From positions 399,297 through 463,296 of the forward strand of contig CALYLX010000060.1 of the NCBI GenBank assembly GCA_944990035.1: DNA of 64,000 nt. Direction: 5' to 3'. Source of the stretch: Clitopilus passeckerianus. Taxonomy: Eukaryota > Basidiomycota > Agaricomycetes > Agaricales > Entolomataceae. Numbering within the stretch: position 1 is the stretch's first letter; every line of letters starts with the position of its first letter. Made by a program: the position numbers and the translations under genes. Below, piece after piece: positions 46,271 to 59,153 of this stretch. The notes beneath the pieces are model-generated. The model was given only the letters and a program-made list of their open reading frames with translations, made no database searches and was not told the DNA's origin.

Positions 46271-49200
46271 ATGGACGAGATATTCGAACGCTTGAAGAAC
46301 AAGGACAAGGGAGTAAGGCTGGACGCAGCACGCGATCTTAGACGTTATGTGAGCAGTTTTTACTCCATTCATTGGCTGGTGCCTCGTTCCTAACTTTTTA
46401 TCGTCTAGGTGGAACAACTGAACAGCGAGGTATCTTCAGGAGCTGAGGGGAGGGCTTTGGGCGAGAAAGTGAACAAGAAGCTGTTTGATCTCGTCCGTAG
46501 TCGCAACAGTGCAGAGGCATGGGGTGGGCTCGTGGCCATTAGTATGTCTCGTTGTTCATCTCAGTTGAACTCGGAAATCTGACCTACGGAATAGCAAACT
46601 TACTAGATCTCGACGGCGAAGGAAAATTGAACTTGTTTCGGTACTACAACTATGTCAAGGCCCTCCTCCCTAACGACGATGTCGTCCTCATGGTGGAGGC
46701 TTCCAAAACACTCGGGAAGATTGCTGGATCCGGCGGCGCCTCGTTTGGTGAAAGGTTTATGGAGAAGGAAGTCCCAGCTGCAGTGGTTATGCTAGGAACC
46801 GAAAATCAGCGCTTTGCCGGAGTTCTGATCCTGAAGGAGCTCGCACTCAACAACCCCACCTTTTTCCAAACTCACCTTCCCATCGTCCTGGAGTCGATCC
46901 TCCAGCCCCTTAGAGACCACAGGCTACCTGTGCGCGAAACCGGGGCCGATCTCCTCGCGGCATGCTTGGACGTGCTTTCCCAGAGGGAGGCGTCTATCCG
47001 GGAGAAACACCTAGCACACATCCTCGAGGAAGCTGGGAGAGGCTTGAAGCAGCTTCAGCCGGAGGTTATTCACGGATCCCTCCTCACATACCGAGAACTC
47101 TTTAGACATGGAGGAATGGTAAGCCTACTTCGGTATCCGAACCTATATCATACTGATGCCGTTCTAGTTCATGCACGAAACCTTCTTGGCCTCCGCTGAG
47201 CGGATACGAGGATGCAAGTCCCACAAGGACGTTCTCATCCGCAAGACCGTCATCTCCCTCATACCTACCCTCGCTGAATACGATACTGAAACGTTTACAT
47301 CAAATCTCATCGGCCAGAGCATGAACCATCTCCTCTCCGAACTTAGTAACACTGAAGACCAAGCGGAAGGTAAGCTTGTAGGATTCATACGTCTGTAGCC
47401 AAACTAACATACCACGACAGCCTTCGTCGCCATCGGTCGTACCGCCTCCGCCGTCCGCAGCGACATCAAGCCCTATCTCGAACCCATCATGCAACATATC
47501 CGAACATGCCTGTCATCAAACGGGTAAGCTTCACAGATTCCACTTTCGCGCAGACTCTCATCGTTTCCTTTAGGAAAAAGCATCCCATCCCAGAGGCAGC
47601 CATATTCCGGTGCATAGGCCTTCTTGCAGCTGCAGTTGGACCTCACCTTACCAAGCTCGTTCAGGATATTCTGAACCTTATGTTTTCTCGTGGTCTTAGC
47701 GAGCCGCTCGTTCAGGCGTTGGATGAGATTGTTCGCTGTATTCCGCCATTGGTTAAACCTGTTCAAGGTACGACGAATTCTCTCGAGTAGGCTTTCTTGC
47801 TAACACACTTCATACTCTAGAACATCTCCTCGACCTTCTTTCCATCGTGCTTAGTGGTCGAAGATACCACCAAATTGGCGCTCCAATCACGGAGCCTGCA
47901 CCGACATCTGCGGCAGTGAAGAGGGCTCAAACCACCACGATGATCAAGCTTGCTCTGACGACGCTTGGGTCTTTCGACTTTACGGGTACGTTTCCACGCT
48001 AGGCTTGCTCAAAGTCGTGACTGACTGCCTATTCTAGGCCACTCCTTGAACGAGATCATTCAAGATTCGGTACTCCCCTACCTTGATCATAAGGAGGCCG
48101 AGATTCGAGCAGCGTCGGCATTGACGACGAGTCTCCTGCTCGCCCATGATCCCATCTGCTACCAATCGAGTAGTCACTCTTTGGAGGTCATCAGTACGAT
48201 CTTGACGAAGCTCATCTCGGCTGGAGTCGCAGATTTAGGTATTCCTTAACTAACTTTCGCGTATAGCCGAGACTCACCCGTTGACAGATGCCGACGTTCG
48301 CCTAACTGTCCTCAAGTCGCTCCAGCCACCATTTGATAAGCACCTCTCACAAGCGGAGAACATTCAAGCGCTCTTCATCGCTTTAGATGACGAGGTCTTC
48401 GAGAATCGTCTAGCAGCGGTGTCGCTTGTTGGAAGATTGGCAAGGCATAATCCGGCGTATATTCTCCCGTCCTTGAGGAAAGCGCTTATCCAGTTGCTTA
48501 CGGAGCTGGAGTATTCTACGTCACAGTACGTTCTTCCCTATTCCGCCGCTTTGCATTGGCTGATGTAGGCCTTTCTCACCAGACGTGGAAAGGAGCAATG
48601 TACCCAGCTGCTCGCCCTCTTACTGAGCGTCACGCAGAGGTTGATCAAGCCATACGCGCTCCCGATGCTCAGGGTCCTTCTTCAGAAAGCAGAAGATCCA
48701 AACCCCATCGTCGCAGCTCACGTTCTCCTCTGCCTTGGTGAACTCGCCGCCATCGTTGGCGAGGACGGCTCCAAGCATATATCGGAACTGATGGAAATTG
48801 TCGTACCTCGTATCACCGACACGACTCCGGTCCGACAGGAAGCTGCTATCCGTGCATTGGGCCAGATTTGCTCGAATATGGGATACGTCATTCAACCGAT
48901 GTTGGATTATCCGGATCTTCTGGAGAGACTTGCTGGGCTGCTGGAGGGAGAGCCGACGGTGGTGATACGGAGGGAGGTGTTGAAGGTGTTGGGGATATTG
49001 GGTGCTATGGATCCTTTAAAGTTCAGGGTAAGTATCCTTCGTTCTTCCTGAAGTGGTGCTGTTTCTGATATGGATCTATAGAATCGGAAGGATGACGGAA
49101 GTCGGAACAGGAGTGGCCAGACTACTAATGGCAATGGTGCTGCGTCTAATGCGGCACCGAATCCAGACGACTTCTTCCAAGATGTCGTGTTCACGATTCT

Positions 49201-52200
49201 TCTGAGGGTCTTTGATGATAGAAACCTTTCGCACTATTACCCAAATGTTACCGAAGCTATCATGTCGATCTTCAAGACGCAAGGGCTTCGATGTGCGCCC
49301 GTTCTCTCTCAAGTACGTGTTCGTCATATGGAATACGTAACTATGCTGAGACCTTTCCTCAGGTTATCCCGGCGTTCTTCAAGATTATGCGTCTGCCAGG
49401 GGCACGCCTCGGCTTCTATCTCGAGCAACTCACAGTCCTCGTCGGGATTGTGAAGCTCCACATCCGTAAGCACGTGCACGACATTTGCTCGCTGCTTTCA
49501 GAATTCTGGGAGAACACCAGCTTCCACCTCCCCATCATTGCTCTCATTGAGGCACTCGGTCGCGTCACAAAAGCCGAGTTCAAATCTTGCATTCCTCTCG
49601 TGCTCCCACTCCTTCTGAAGGCTTTTGATAATGACACCAACCCGATGATACAGGCCCGTATTCTCGAGACGATATCGGCCTTTGGGAGCATAATGGAGGA
49701 TTACCTCTACCTCATTCTCCCTGCCATTGTCCGTTCGGCTGAACGTAGCGAAGGCCAACGTACGCCGATCCAAGTTCAGAAGAAGGCTGTTCAGTGTTTG
49801 CATGTGCTCAGCAAACAGATCAACCTCTCCGACCACGCATCCCGTATCATTCTTCCTCTCGCTCGCCTCCTTAATACAAGGAGCAACGAACTCCGTGCTA
49901 TCATCATGGAAACCCTATGTTCCCTCATGCTGCAGCTCCAGTCCGAGTACGCCATCTTCGTACCCACCGTGCAGAAGGTATGCAACTGATGGCTAACTGC
50001 CATTACATTGAATCGTTCTGACGTCCGGATCTTCAGTGCATTGACGAAAACCAAGTTGCACATACGCAATACCAGGCATTGGTGGACAAGCTGATAGGGG
50101 GTGAGCCATTACCTCATGAAGATCATGCAGCACCGTACGTCGCTTTTCTTCTGTACTTGGGCTGTTCCTAACTACATGTGTAGGCTTCAACTTCCTGAAT
50201 ACTCGGCTGCTGCTGAACCGTCCGCCATGAGCGTAAACCAGCAGCAATTGAAGTCTGTTTGGGACACCTTATCAGTTCGCACTTCTGAGGATTGGATTCA
50301 GTGGTTCCATACCGTGATGATTGAGTTCATCAAGGAGTCACCCTCGTATGCCCTTCGGGCGTGCATGACGCTTAGTGACATCTACCCACCACTCGCCAAA
50401 GAGCTCTTCAAGCCAGGGTTCCTGTCGTGCTGGAATGACCTTACGGACGATCACCAGGTATGGCTACCTACATCTAGATTTAGCGTTCGGTGATGACTAA
50501 CTGTACCAAAGGAGCACCTTATGCGTACAATTGAACATGCCATGAACTCCCCCAACACACCTATGGATATCGTTTTATCCCTGCTCGATCTCGCCGAATA
50601 CATGGAGCACGAGGGGAAGACACTTCCCTTGGAGGCGAAATCTCTAGGAGACTTGGCGATGAGTTGCTCTGCATACGCCAAGGCATTGCATTACAAGGAA
50701 CTCGAATACTTCTCCGACCCATCGCCCAACGTCATTGAATCACTTATATCCATCAACACTCGCCTTCAGCAGCATGATGCGGCCTGGGGCACTCTCGTCG
50801 TTGCACGAGATCGCTACGATATCAGCAAGCACGAAGAGTGGTACGAGCGTCTCGGCCATTGGGAGGAAGCCCTCGTTGCTTACGAGGCAAGAGCAAAATC
50901 CGACCCAAACAACTTCGATGTCTCAATCGGCAGAATGAAGTGTCTCCATGCTTTAGGAGAATGGGAGGAACTAGCATTGAGGGTCGGCGAACTATGGCAA
51001 CATGTGGACGTGGAGATTCGGCGGGAGATTGCCCCGATGGCTGCAGCAGCTGCCTGGGCGTTGGATTCTTGGGATCTCATGGATAGCTACTCATCCGCGA
51101 TTCGAGTCACATCTCCTGAACGTCCGTTCTATCGAGCTATTCTTGCCGTTCACCGCAATCAGTTCTCGAAGGCGTTGGGGCAAATCTCGAAGGCTCGTGA
51201 TCTCCTGGGATCCGAATTTAAATCCATTACCGGCGAGGGCTACAGCCGGGCCTATAAGTAAGCTCATACCTTCCCATCTCCACTATTTGCGTCTAAACAT
51301 GTTTCCCTAGTTCCATGGTGCGAGTGCAGATGCTTTCAGAGCTCGAAGAGATTCTGTCCTACAAGCAGTATGCCGATCAACCCGACAGGCAGAAGTCGAT
51401 GCAACGTACCTGGATGAAAAGGCAAGCTTTCCACTGCTCTATGGCAGAAACACATCATTTACGGCTGACTTAACGCAGGTTAGATGGATGTCAACCCGAC
51501 ATTGATGTCTGGCAGCGGGTTCTTCAGGTCAGAAGGCTGGTATTGAATCCATTAGAAGATACGGGATCGTGGATCAAGTTTGCAAACCTCAGCAGACGAT
51601 CGGGGCGAATGACTCTCGCCGAGAAGACGCTCAATCTTCTCATACCAAGAGACCACGTACGTGGCTACTTATCGATTCTCTGAAGTCGGGTTGGGCTCAA
51701 ATTCGTCAATTGATAGCACCATAAAGCACCCCCCGAAGTTATTTACGCCCAGTTGAAGTACATGTGGGCCGACGGCAAGCAACGTGGAAGCTTACAGTTT
51801 CTGCGTCAATTCACTTCTAGCCTTGCGAAGGACGTCCACAACGAGTCAGGCGATGCAGGCTCGCGGGTGGGGAAACCCAAGCTGCAAGAAATGACACAGT
51901 TGCTTGCCCGTTGTTACCTCAAACAAGGCGAATGGGAGTTCGAGTTGGAAGATAACTGGGGAAGCGTGAGTCGTCACCTTCATTTACTAGTCGAGTCAAA
52001 TGCCCACGCGTCGTTTAGCGTGATACCGAGGACATTCTGAACTCTTATCACTCCGCCACTCATTTCGATCCGACGTGGTACAAGGCGTGGCACAATTGGG
52101 CAATGGCGAATTTCGAGATTGTTCAATTCATGGAGAACCAGGTTACGACCCCTACTAGCCCGGGTCTTCACGGCGGCGTGGTTGTACATGTCGTTCATGC

Positions 52201-54832
52201 CATTGATGGTTAGTCCTGCCTTTGTTTCGCATTTAGTCTTATCCTTGAAAGTACCCCGTTTTCAGGGTTCTTCCGTTCTATTGCGCTACGCACCGAAGAG
52301 CGGCTTCAAGACACTCTCCGGTTGCTCACGCTTTACTTCAAGTATGGAGCCACGCTCGAGGTGGACCGTATCATGGCACAAGGGATTCCATCCGTCGACG
52401 TGGAGACTTGGCTGGACGTTATACCTCAGGTAGGATTTCCTCGATAACACAATACGATTTAACTCATTGCTCCTGCATCAGCTTATTGCCCGCATTCAAA
52501 CACCATATGCACCGATTCGGCAGAATGTCAATCATATTCTGACGATCATAGGTCGTCAACACCCGCAATCTCTTGTGTTCCCGTTAGCCGTTGCAACAGG
52601 ATCCTCAAGCACGGCACGCCGACATGCGGCATTAACAATAATGGACCGCATGCGGGAACATAGCTCCAAGGTTGTGACGGAGGTAATGTTTCCTTTTTTC
52701 CTTCCGTTTGGAGCACACGCTAACCTTGAAACGTCAGGCCATTTCCATCAGTCAAGAACTCCTTCGCGTCGCCATCCTATGGACAGAAATGTGGCATGAT
52801 GGCCTGGAGGAGGCATCTCGGCTTTTCTTCGCAGAGAAGAATCCCGAAGGAATGATCGCCACCCTTGAGCCTTTACACAAGATGCTTGACGCCGTAAGGT
52901 CTTCGCTTTCTGATTCTTTTCTCGAGTTATTGACATGATCGTAGGGCCCAACCACTCATGACGAAGCAGCTTTCGTCCAATCCTTTGGGAAGAACCTTCA
53001 CGAGGCCAGTGAAGCATGTAGACGTTGGCGTATACACGATGATGGCCGAGAACTCGACAAAGCTTGGGACCTTTATTATCTGGTATGTAGCCCAATGTGC
53101 CCCAATCTTTGTTAACTAAGGTTCTTCCTCAGGTATACGTCAAGACGAAGAAGCATATCGATAAACTCGCCAATCTAGAACTCCAATATGTATCACCAGT
53201 ACTCCTAGAAGCGAAGAATCTAGACCTCGCTGTTCCTGGTAACCTCTTCTTTCAGCTTCAAATTTGCTTCGTACTTACTTGCTCCACTCAGGAACGTATA
53301 GAGTTGGCCGACCTCTCACCAAGATCTCCGGTTTTGACCCTAAGCTGACCGTCATCAAGTCCAAGCAGCATCCGAGAAGGCTCATAATTAGGGGCCATGA
53401 CGGCAAAGAGTATACGTATGGTCTCAAAGGTTCGTTCTGCCTGTCATTTGCGAATAGATGGGCCTGACATTCATAACCAGGACACGAGGACCTTCGTCAA
53501 GATGAACGGGTCATGCAGTTCTTCGGGCTCGTCAACAGCCTTCTAGCCGTTGATCCTGACAGCTACAAGAGACGCCTGCATATCCAACGATACCCAGTCA
53601 TACCACTAGCACCAAACGCGGGTTTGATGGGATGGGTGCAAAACAGCGATACGCTACATGTCCTTATCCAAGAATACCGACATACGAAACGGGTTCTGAT
53701 CAACATTGAGTACCGGCTGATGACTCAGGTATGGTTCTTTTTGCCTCCTTCCATGTCATCATGGTCGCTGACGATCATTCAGATGGCGCCGGACTACGAG
53801 ATCCTTCCTCTCATGAACAAGATCGAGGTCTTCGAGGATGCCTTGGATCATACTCGCGGTCAAGATCTCTACCGTATCCTCTGGCTCAAGAGCTCGAATT
53901 CTGAACACTGGCTTGATCGGCGAACAACGTATACTCGGTCCTTGGCTGTCAACAGCATGGTCGGCCATATCCTGGGTCTGGGAGATCGTCATCCATCAAA
54001 CCTGCTTATTGCTCGAGCTACCGGAAAGGTTGTTCATATCGACTTTGGTGATTGCTTCGAAGTCGCTATGCAGCGAGAAGCATATCCGGAGAGGGTGCCT
54101 TTCCGGCTTACGAGAATGCTGGTTTACGCTATGGAGGTAGGAGATTTAGTTACATCGGAAATGACATTCAACTCACGTTGCCATAGGTCAGCCGTATAGA
54201 GGGAAGCTTCAGGAAGACATGCGAAATATCGATGCACCTGCTGCGCCACAACCGCGAATCCCTCTTGGCGGTCTTGGAAGCCTTCGTCTACGACCCCTTA
54301 ATCAACTGGAGGCTCATGAGAGCTGATACTGATGGTCGTGAAGAAGGTACATATTCCGATACAAACCCCCCTTATACTCGGGCTAACGAATGCGCCAGCA
54401 ACAGCGATTGCTCATTCTTTCCGAGAAGCACAAGTCAATCCAGCACATTCCTCCAAACTGGCACCTCACCCTCAAGGTCATGTACGCAAGCCGAAGACGG
54501 ATGAAAAAGACATCTTCAATGGTACGTACCATCCCTGTTCCACGGGTCTTCGTTACTAAATTCGATTTCAGAGGGATCTGGACAACTCGGAGCGCAAGAG
54601 GTTCGTAACGAAAAGGCCCTGTCGGCATATAATCGCGTGCAACAGAAGTTGACAGGTGAGATTTTGACCCCAACCCCAATCTAACGAAGTTAACCTCTTC
54701 CTCTATCAAGGTCGAGATTTCGATCCGGACACTGCTCTTGCAGTTGACGTGCAAGTCGAGCAACTCATCCAGCAAGCTACTGCCGTTGAGAATCTATGCC
54801 AAGCTTTCGTGGGTTGGTGTGCGTTTTGGTGA
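46271..54832 (+). CDS. TOR: TOR serine/threonine kinase (PIKK)
   Basis: About 8.6 kb with many introns. It starts [20 protein letters not shown]. The N-terminal two thirds is HEAT repeats (46.4-50.1 kb; e.g. [19 protein letters not shown]), followed by the FAT region (50.2-52.7 kb). The FRB domain, with [17 protein letters not shown] and AWDLYY, lies near 52.79-53.08 kb. The kinase domain (53.2-54.3 kb) includes [35 protein letters not shown], the catalytic loop [11 protein letters not shown] (about 53980) and [11 protein letters not shown] (about 54037). It ends with [18 protein letters not shown], stop 54830-54832. The protein is roughly 2,350 residues, the usual TOR size. TORC1/2 controls growth by nutrient signals. 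The FRB Ser of EASRLFF that faces FKBP-rapamycin is kept, so rapamycin sensitivity is predicted. Confidence 0.97.
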
Positions 54833-55134
54833 TAAACATCAGACAATGTTATTATTTATTAGCACGATTTCTACTCACGTACTGTATATACACCTGCATT
54901 TTTGTTTTCTGTCTTTCGCCTTTCGATCTCAACAGACCTTTCTTCATATTCCGGGACGACATATGAGGACCGCGGCAAAAATATGGAAACCTTTATGAGG
55001 AGGCGATATCTTGATTACCTACGTCATTGGCGCAGTCCACACGTGCGATCCTCGCTTTAATTTATAGGGTCCAGTCCAGTTTGTTCTTGCACCACCACCT
55101 TCACGACTTTACGACCAACATATTGCCCACTATC
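54833..55134. other. TOR 3' end and promoter of next gene
   Basis: About 0.3 kb, T-rich after the TOR stop. No further gene visible. Confidence 0.5.
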
Positions 55135-55428
55135 ATGGCCGTCAGCAATAACATTAGCTACCCACCACAAGCGCACACAGCTATTTCAGCGCCAATTGGC
55201 CAACAGCCACGCGCCGAAGCACGCATGTCGCTGGATGGACGACCTGCGCAGTCAGACGCAGAAGTACCCCAGGAGCAAAAGCAGAAAGAAGAGCCAATGC
55301 GCCCTCGTGGTGGATGCATCCCCTGTCCAGTAAGTCTTACCTACGCTTCAATTCCACCAGTGCTGACCGTTTCTGGTTTTTAGGACGGAAGCGTCTGCTA
55401 CATCATACCGATCCCCTGTTGCTGCTAA
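55135..55428 (+). CDS. Small cytosolic Cys/Pro-tail protein, unrecognised
   Basis: Two exons (55135-55329, 55384-55428) encode 79 residues. The first 57 are polar and low-complexity (Gln, Ala, Glu, Lys). The splice joins GGCIPCP to DGSVCYIIPIPCCC at the C-terminus, giving six Cys in the last 19 residues, three of them terminal. No signal peptide. I recall short Agaricomycete proteins ending in CYIIPIPCC-like tails; their function is unknown. The end could be acylated or bind metal. The spliced ending is better supported than read-through because the intron has clean GTAAGT/TTTTTAG borders. Confidence 0.65.
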
Positions 55429-57732
55429 ATGGCCGCATATTTGACACCTCTATCTTCGGGCTCTCCCCTTTTTGCACCCGTAATCTCTGTTAGCAGTATC
55501 TTGTAATCCAGCTTACTAGTAGGGTTCCATTTATCATCAATACACGGATTTCGGACACAATCTCAGTTCTTTGACTAATTTCCCTCGTCGATATTGTGAC
55601 TTTGGAGCGAGATTCCCTTTTGAATACCGACCCATTCAAGAGCCTAAACTTCGGAACGAGAAAGATTAAACGCTTTCTCTCAGGCGGCCCGGGTTTGTGA
55701 ATGCCATCTGGTCCGAACGCTCACGGCGCTCTGTCAGGAGGTAGCCATGGAGGTGGCTCCGCTATGTTTAACTCAACATTATGATATTCGATAAGTGAGT
55801 CTAATTGAATGTAAAAAGGTGGTCTCTGGCGATCTATTCAATACGTCGGATGAAGGCCACAGGGAAATAGACGTCAACGGGATAATAAGTACGGTAAAGT
55901 GACAGTAAATGGTCGAATCAGAGGCAGGGCGAACATTGAACATTTGTAAATGAAAATCGATAGCAAGGGTCCGTCAAGCGCAGGCTGTCGTTGAGCAAGG
56001 TACGTCAAGCCAGGGGCAGGTGTTGTCGGTGACATTTCAAGCAGGTTGACATACCGCAAGAAGCAGCTGCAAATGCAATGTGAACGATTGGATATGGTAG
56101 GGCAGGCACAACGGGCGTACCATCAACTGGCAGGTAATAAATATAGATATCCGGAATCGCGCCCCGTGGTCGGGGCTGCAGCATGGTTTTGGCGAAGGAT
56201 TGCTAGGAGGGATGGCCCCTAGGCTGAAGTGCTTTGACGAATGCGACGACTTGGTGGCTGTGGCTGTGCATGGAGTCAGGAAGGCGAAAACACATCCTGA
56301 ATTTTAACTCACCAATGACAACGACGACCAGCTTCAAACTTCAGGAGAGGCTGCGCTTAATGTTCATGCTTGTTGTCCTAGAGTTTGGTGCGAGTTGCTT
56401 TCGCCTGGGGTAAGTTGTTTGGCGCTCTTCCCCGTCACATACAAGCTCGCATGTGAACAGCTTGAGCGTGTCTTTTGAGCCCGTCGGTAATCCGTGACAG
56501 CCAGGGAGCCACTGGATGAAGGTTTGTAATAGCTTGGGCGCATATCTGAGCGAAATTGCCGTCAGCATCTTCACGGGGTATAACTGAGAGGCATGCACCC
56601 ACCAGCTATACTGGGCCTGTCTGGCCATCCAGCTTGCATTACCCGTGCCATCATGTCCGGCGTAGAGCTCGCGAACACGCCTGAGTGGCTTAAGTGGATC
56701 AAAATGCTAATATTACCAGCTGGTACAGTAATCCTCTGTTCAAAGGAATATTAGCGAGGATCTTAACAAATTTCAGCAGAGCATACCCTATAATCGCCAC
56801 AGCCACCCGTTCACAGCGGCCAGTCTAGGATTCTCCAGGCATAATGGTTTCAGGGAAGGTCCAGGTTTGTTGAGACACAGGAACATGTCTAGCTGTTGCG
56901 CCGTTTGCTTGCACCGTCTTGTAGCAGAAGCCTTGGTTTCAAGGGCAATGTCATTCCGTGTACGTAAATTTCCATGAAGTCTTCTGCCATAGCTCTAAGG
57001 GAGTAAAGGCACTATTGCTGCTCAAAGATGTGATGCGCACCAGCCGGAATGAGGAGCAAGCAAAAATTTCCAGCGAAGATTTCGGAAAACGAGGGTTGAA
57101 TCAACAACATGAGCATGTAGACGTATAATCACCAGCCTCGAAGCTTGAAGCTTGACAGCCAAAGGGAATGAACATTGAGAGGTTTACTCTTCGTCGTTGG
57201 TCCGGACATCGTAGTCGAGGTTCACCTATGGGTTTGCGTGACGCGTGATTGACGATCAGCAAACCGCCACTAAGGTGGCTTGCTCTCTGCCAAAAACCAT
57301 CATCGCCGAAAACCATGGATAAATGATCCTCCGGTATATCTCTCGAACCGTGACAGATGGGGCAGCGCAGACCACGCCCATTCTACGAGCGCCAAATCCA
57401 GCGCTAACCAATGTTTAATATATCCGAAACCAATATATGTGTTCTTCTAGCTACACTTCTGTCTCTTAAAAATCAGACCCACAATTCGCCGCAGTGCATG
57501 ATAACTGACATTGATTGAACGTGCATACTTGCTGTTTGTCACTTTATCTTGGAAATTTCTTTGAAAGTGTATCCCCCGGATTTTTATGCCTCTGGGCGTC
57601 GATTTTCTTGGAAGTCTTCGGAAGCCTGCCATCTTACCGCTAAAATTAACTCATGTGACTAATGCTCAAGTAAACGTGGCGTCGTTGCCCTGGCTATCCC
57701 TGGCTTTCCCGTCCTCCTCCCTCCTTTCAGCT
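55429..57732. other. 2.3-kb stretch without a recognisable gene
   Basis: Checked on both strands. The longest frame (56341-56628, minus) has no family signature. No terminal inverted repeats, LTRs or tRNA cloverleaf were found by eye. It is the largest empty interval in the conserved half. Confidence 0.4.
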
Positions 57733-58382
57733 ATGCCCATCGCGACTGGAACCTACTATATCGACCGTTACCACGTTAGATTGGGCGTCACCTCCATACG
57801 CAGAGACCATGTCATCGTTTGTGAGGAACACAAGCGTACGGTGGACTTTCCGGTGAACTCCTTGGTATTCTCTCTCAAATATTAGTGTGTTCCGACTTTC
57901 GTCGTAATCGAGTAGTGGTACATCAAGAAGCAGAGGGATGGACGCTATACTATCCGACACATTCGGAACAAAAGGTCACTAGCGCCTGTTGACAACTTTG
58001 AAGCATTTTCCGGACTCGACGTCGACCACCGTCGCCGGAAACTATGGGACATCACGCCGTTCACTGATGATCCTAAGGAGAAACGGGATCTGTGAGTGCT
58101 CTCTATCTCGCGTATGTGGGGCCTGAATGGCAATCTTTCTGTTCCTCGCAGAATCAATTACCCAAGCGATGACGGCAGCGCCGTTCTTGTGGTTTCCGAA
58201 CACCCCACACGCATAGCCTATCCCAAGGTTAGTCTCCAATTCTTCTATATACTCAGGGTCGACTCATATAAATTCAAACTGCGCTGGTAGTTTTGAATGA
58301 AGATGACGAGGAACAGACTTGGATGTTGAAGCCGGGGGACTCAGGAGGCATCGGGAGACTCGAAGACGGGACATTCTGGTGA
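57733..58382 (+). CDS. Possible beta-trefoil, I66-like protease-inhibitor-type protein
   Basis: The ATG at 57733 opens MPIATGTYYIDRYHVRLGV. A donor after VDFP and an acceptor ending GTAG give WYIKKQRDGRYTIRHI in frame (about 57914). Next is an exon end KRDL, an exon INYPSDDGSAVLVVSEHP (from about 58150), and a final stretch NEDDEEQTWMLKPGDSGG ending GTFW with TGA at 58380-58382. The pattern (GTYYI at the start, W-x-I before a GRYTI, W-x-L near the end) resembles small fungal beta-trefoil proteins such as the cospin-like I66 inhibitors. This is an inference from pattern only. No signal peptide; the last splice junction is unresolved. Confidence 0.4.
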
Positions 58383-59153
58383 TTTACATACCTGTGTACG
58401 CTTAGAACTCGGAGGGTAGGTGGGCATCCCACTCGCAAATATTACTTTTGATGCGTCTCAATGATATCCTGTGTATTCAGAGTGTAGTCCCCACTATCAT
58501 CCGACTGGCCCAAGTTTCAGAAGAGTCAACCCAATACTGATTTCGCCGTCTTCATACCTTGACGACTGGGTGTGATCACTTGTGAGATACACGGAGCAAA
58601 TATGAATAAGGCCTGTTCCAACATCCGAATAATGTCGGTGCATTCTGAGCGTTTGTGAAGGGGGTAGCTGAGGGTCGAACTTTGAAGCGCGGGCCCGGGG
58701 TCGGGTCTAAGCAGAGTTCAATGAGGATATATCGAGATAGCTTTGTTTAGAACTGAGGGGGAGAATCCATAAGCAGCATTAAGCTTTGCGATCTAGACCA
58801 TTCTTGGTAAGAACCGATGGTATCGTATTCCTGGTGAACCGGGTTCTTTCTGGAAGCTTCTGATAACAAAGGCACTATGAGGCAGACGTGGTATCTCTCT
58901 TCGGTGTTATCCAGGGATATTCAGCCGAATGTTGTAGTACATAGGATGAAGTTCTTCGTACTTTTGCCTACCTAGCTACGAATGCGATGAAAGCAGAACG
59001 CCAGAGGTTGATATTCAGCATTCGAGCAACCGCTAAAGTCCGTTATCTTATCTACTGTAATCTCCGGCCTTAGTAATGGGCCCCGTTTCACAGCCACCGG
59101 CTTCAACATCATTGCCTGGACTGGCTTACGCATCCTTCTATCCTGTCCACAAC
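58383..59153. other. Intergenic; upstream region of the HECT gene
   Basis: About 0.77 kb. An upstream in-frame ATG at 59076 precedes the preferred start of the next gene by 26 codons. Otherwise nothing recognised. Confidence 0.45.
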
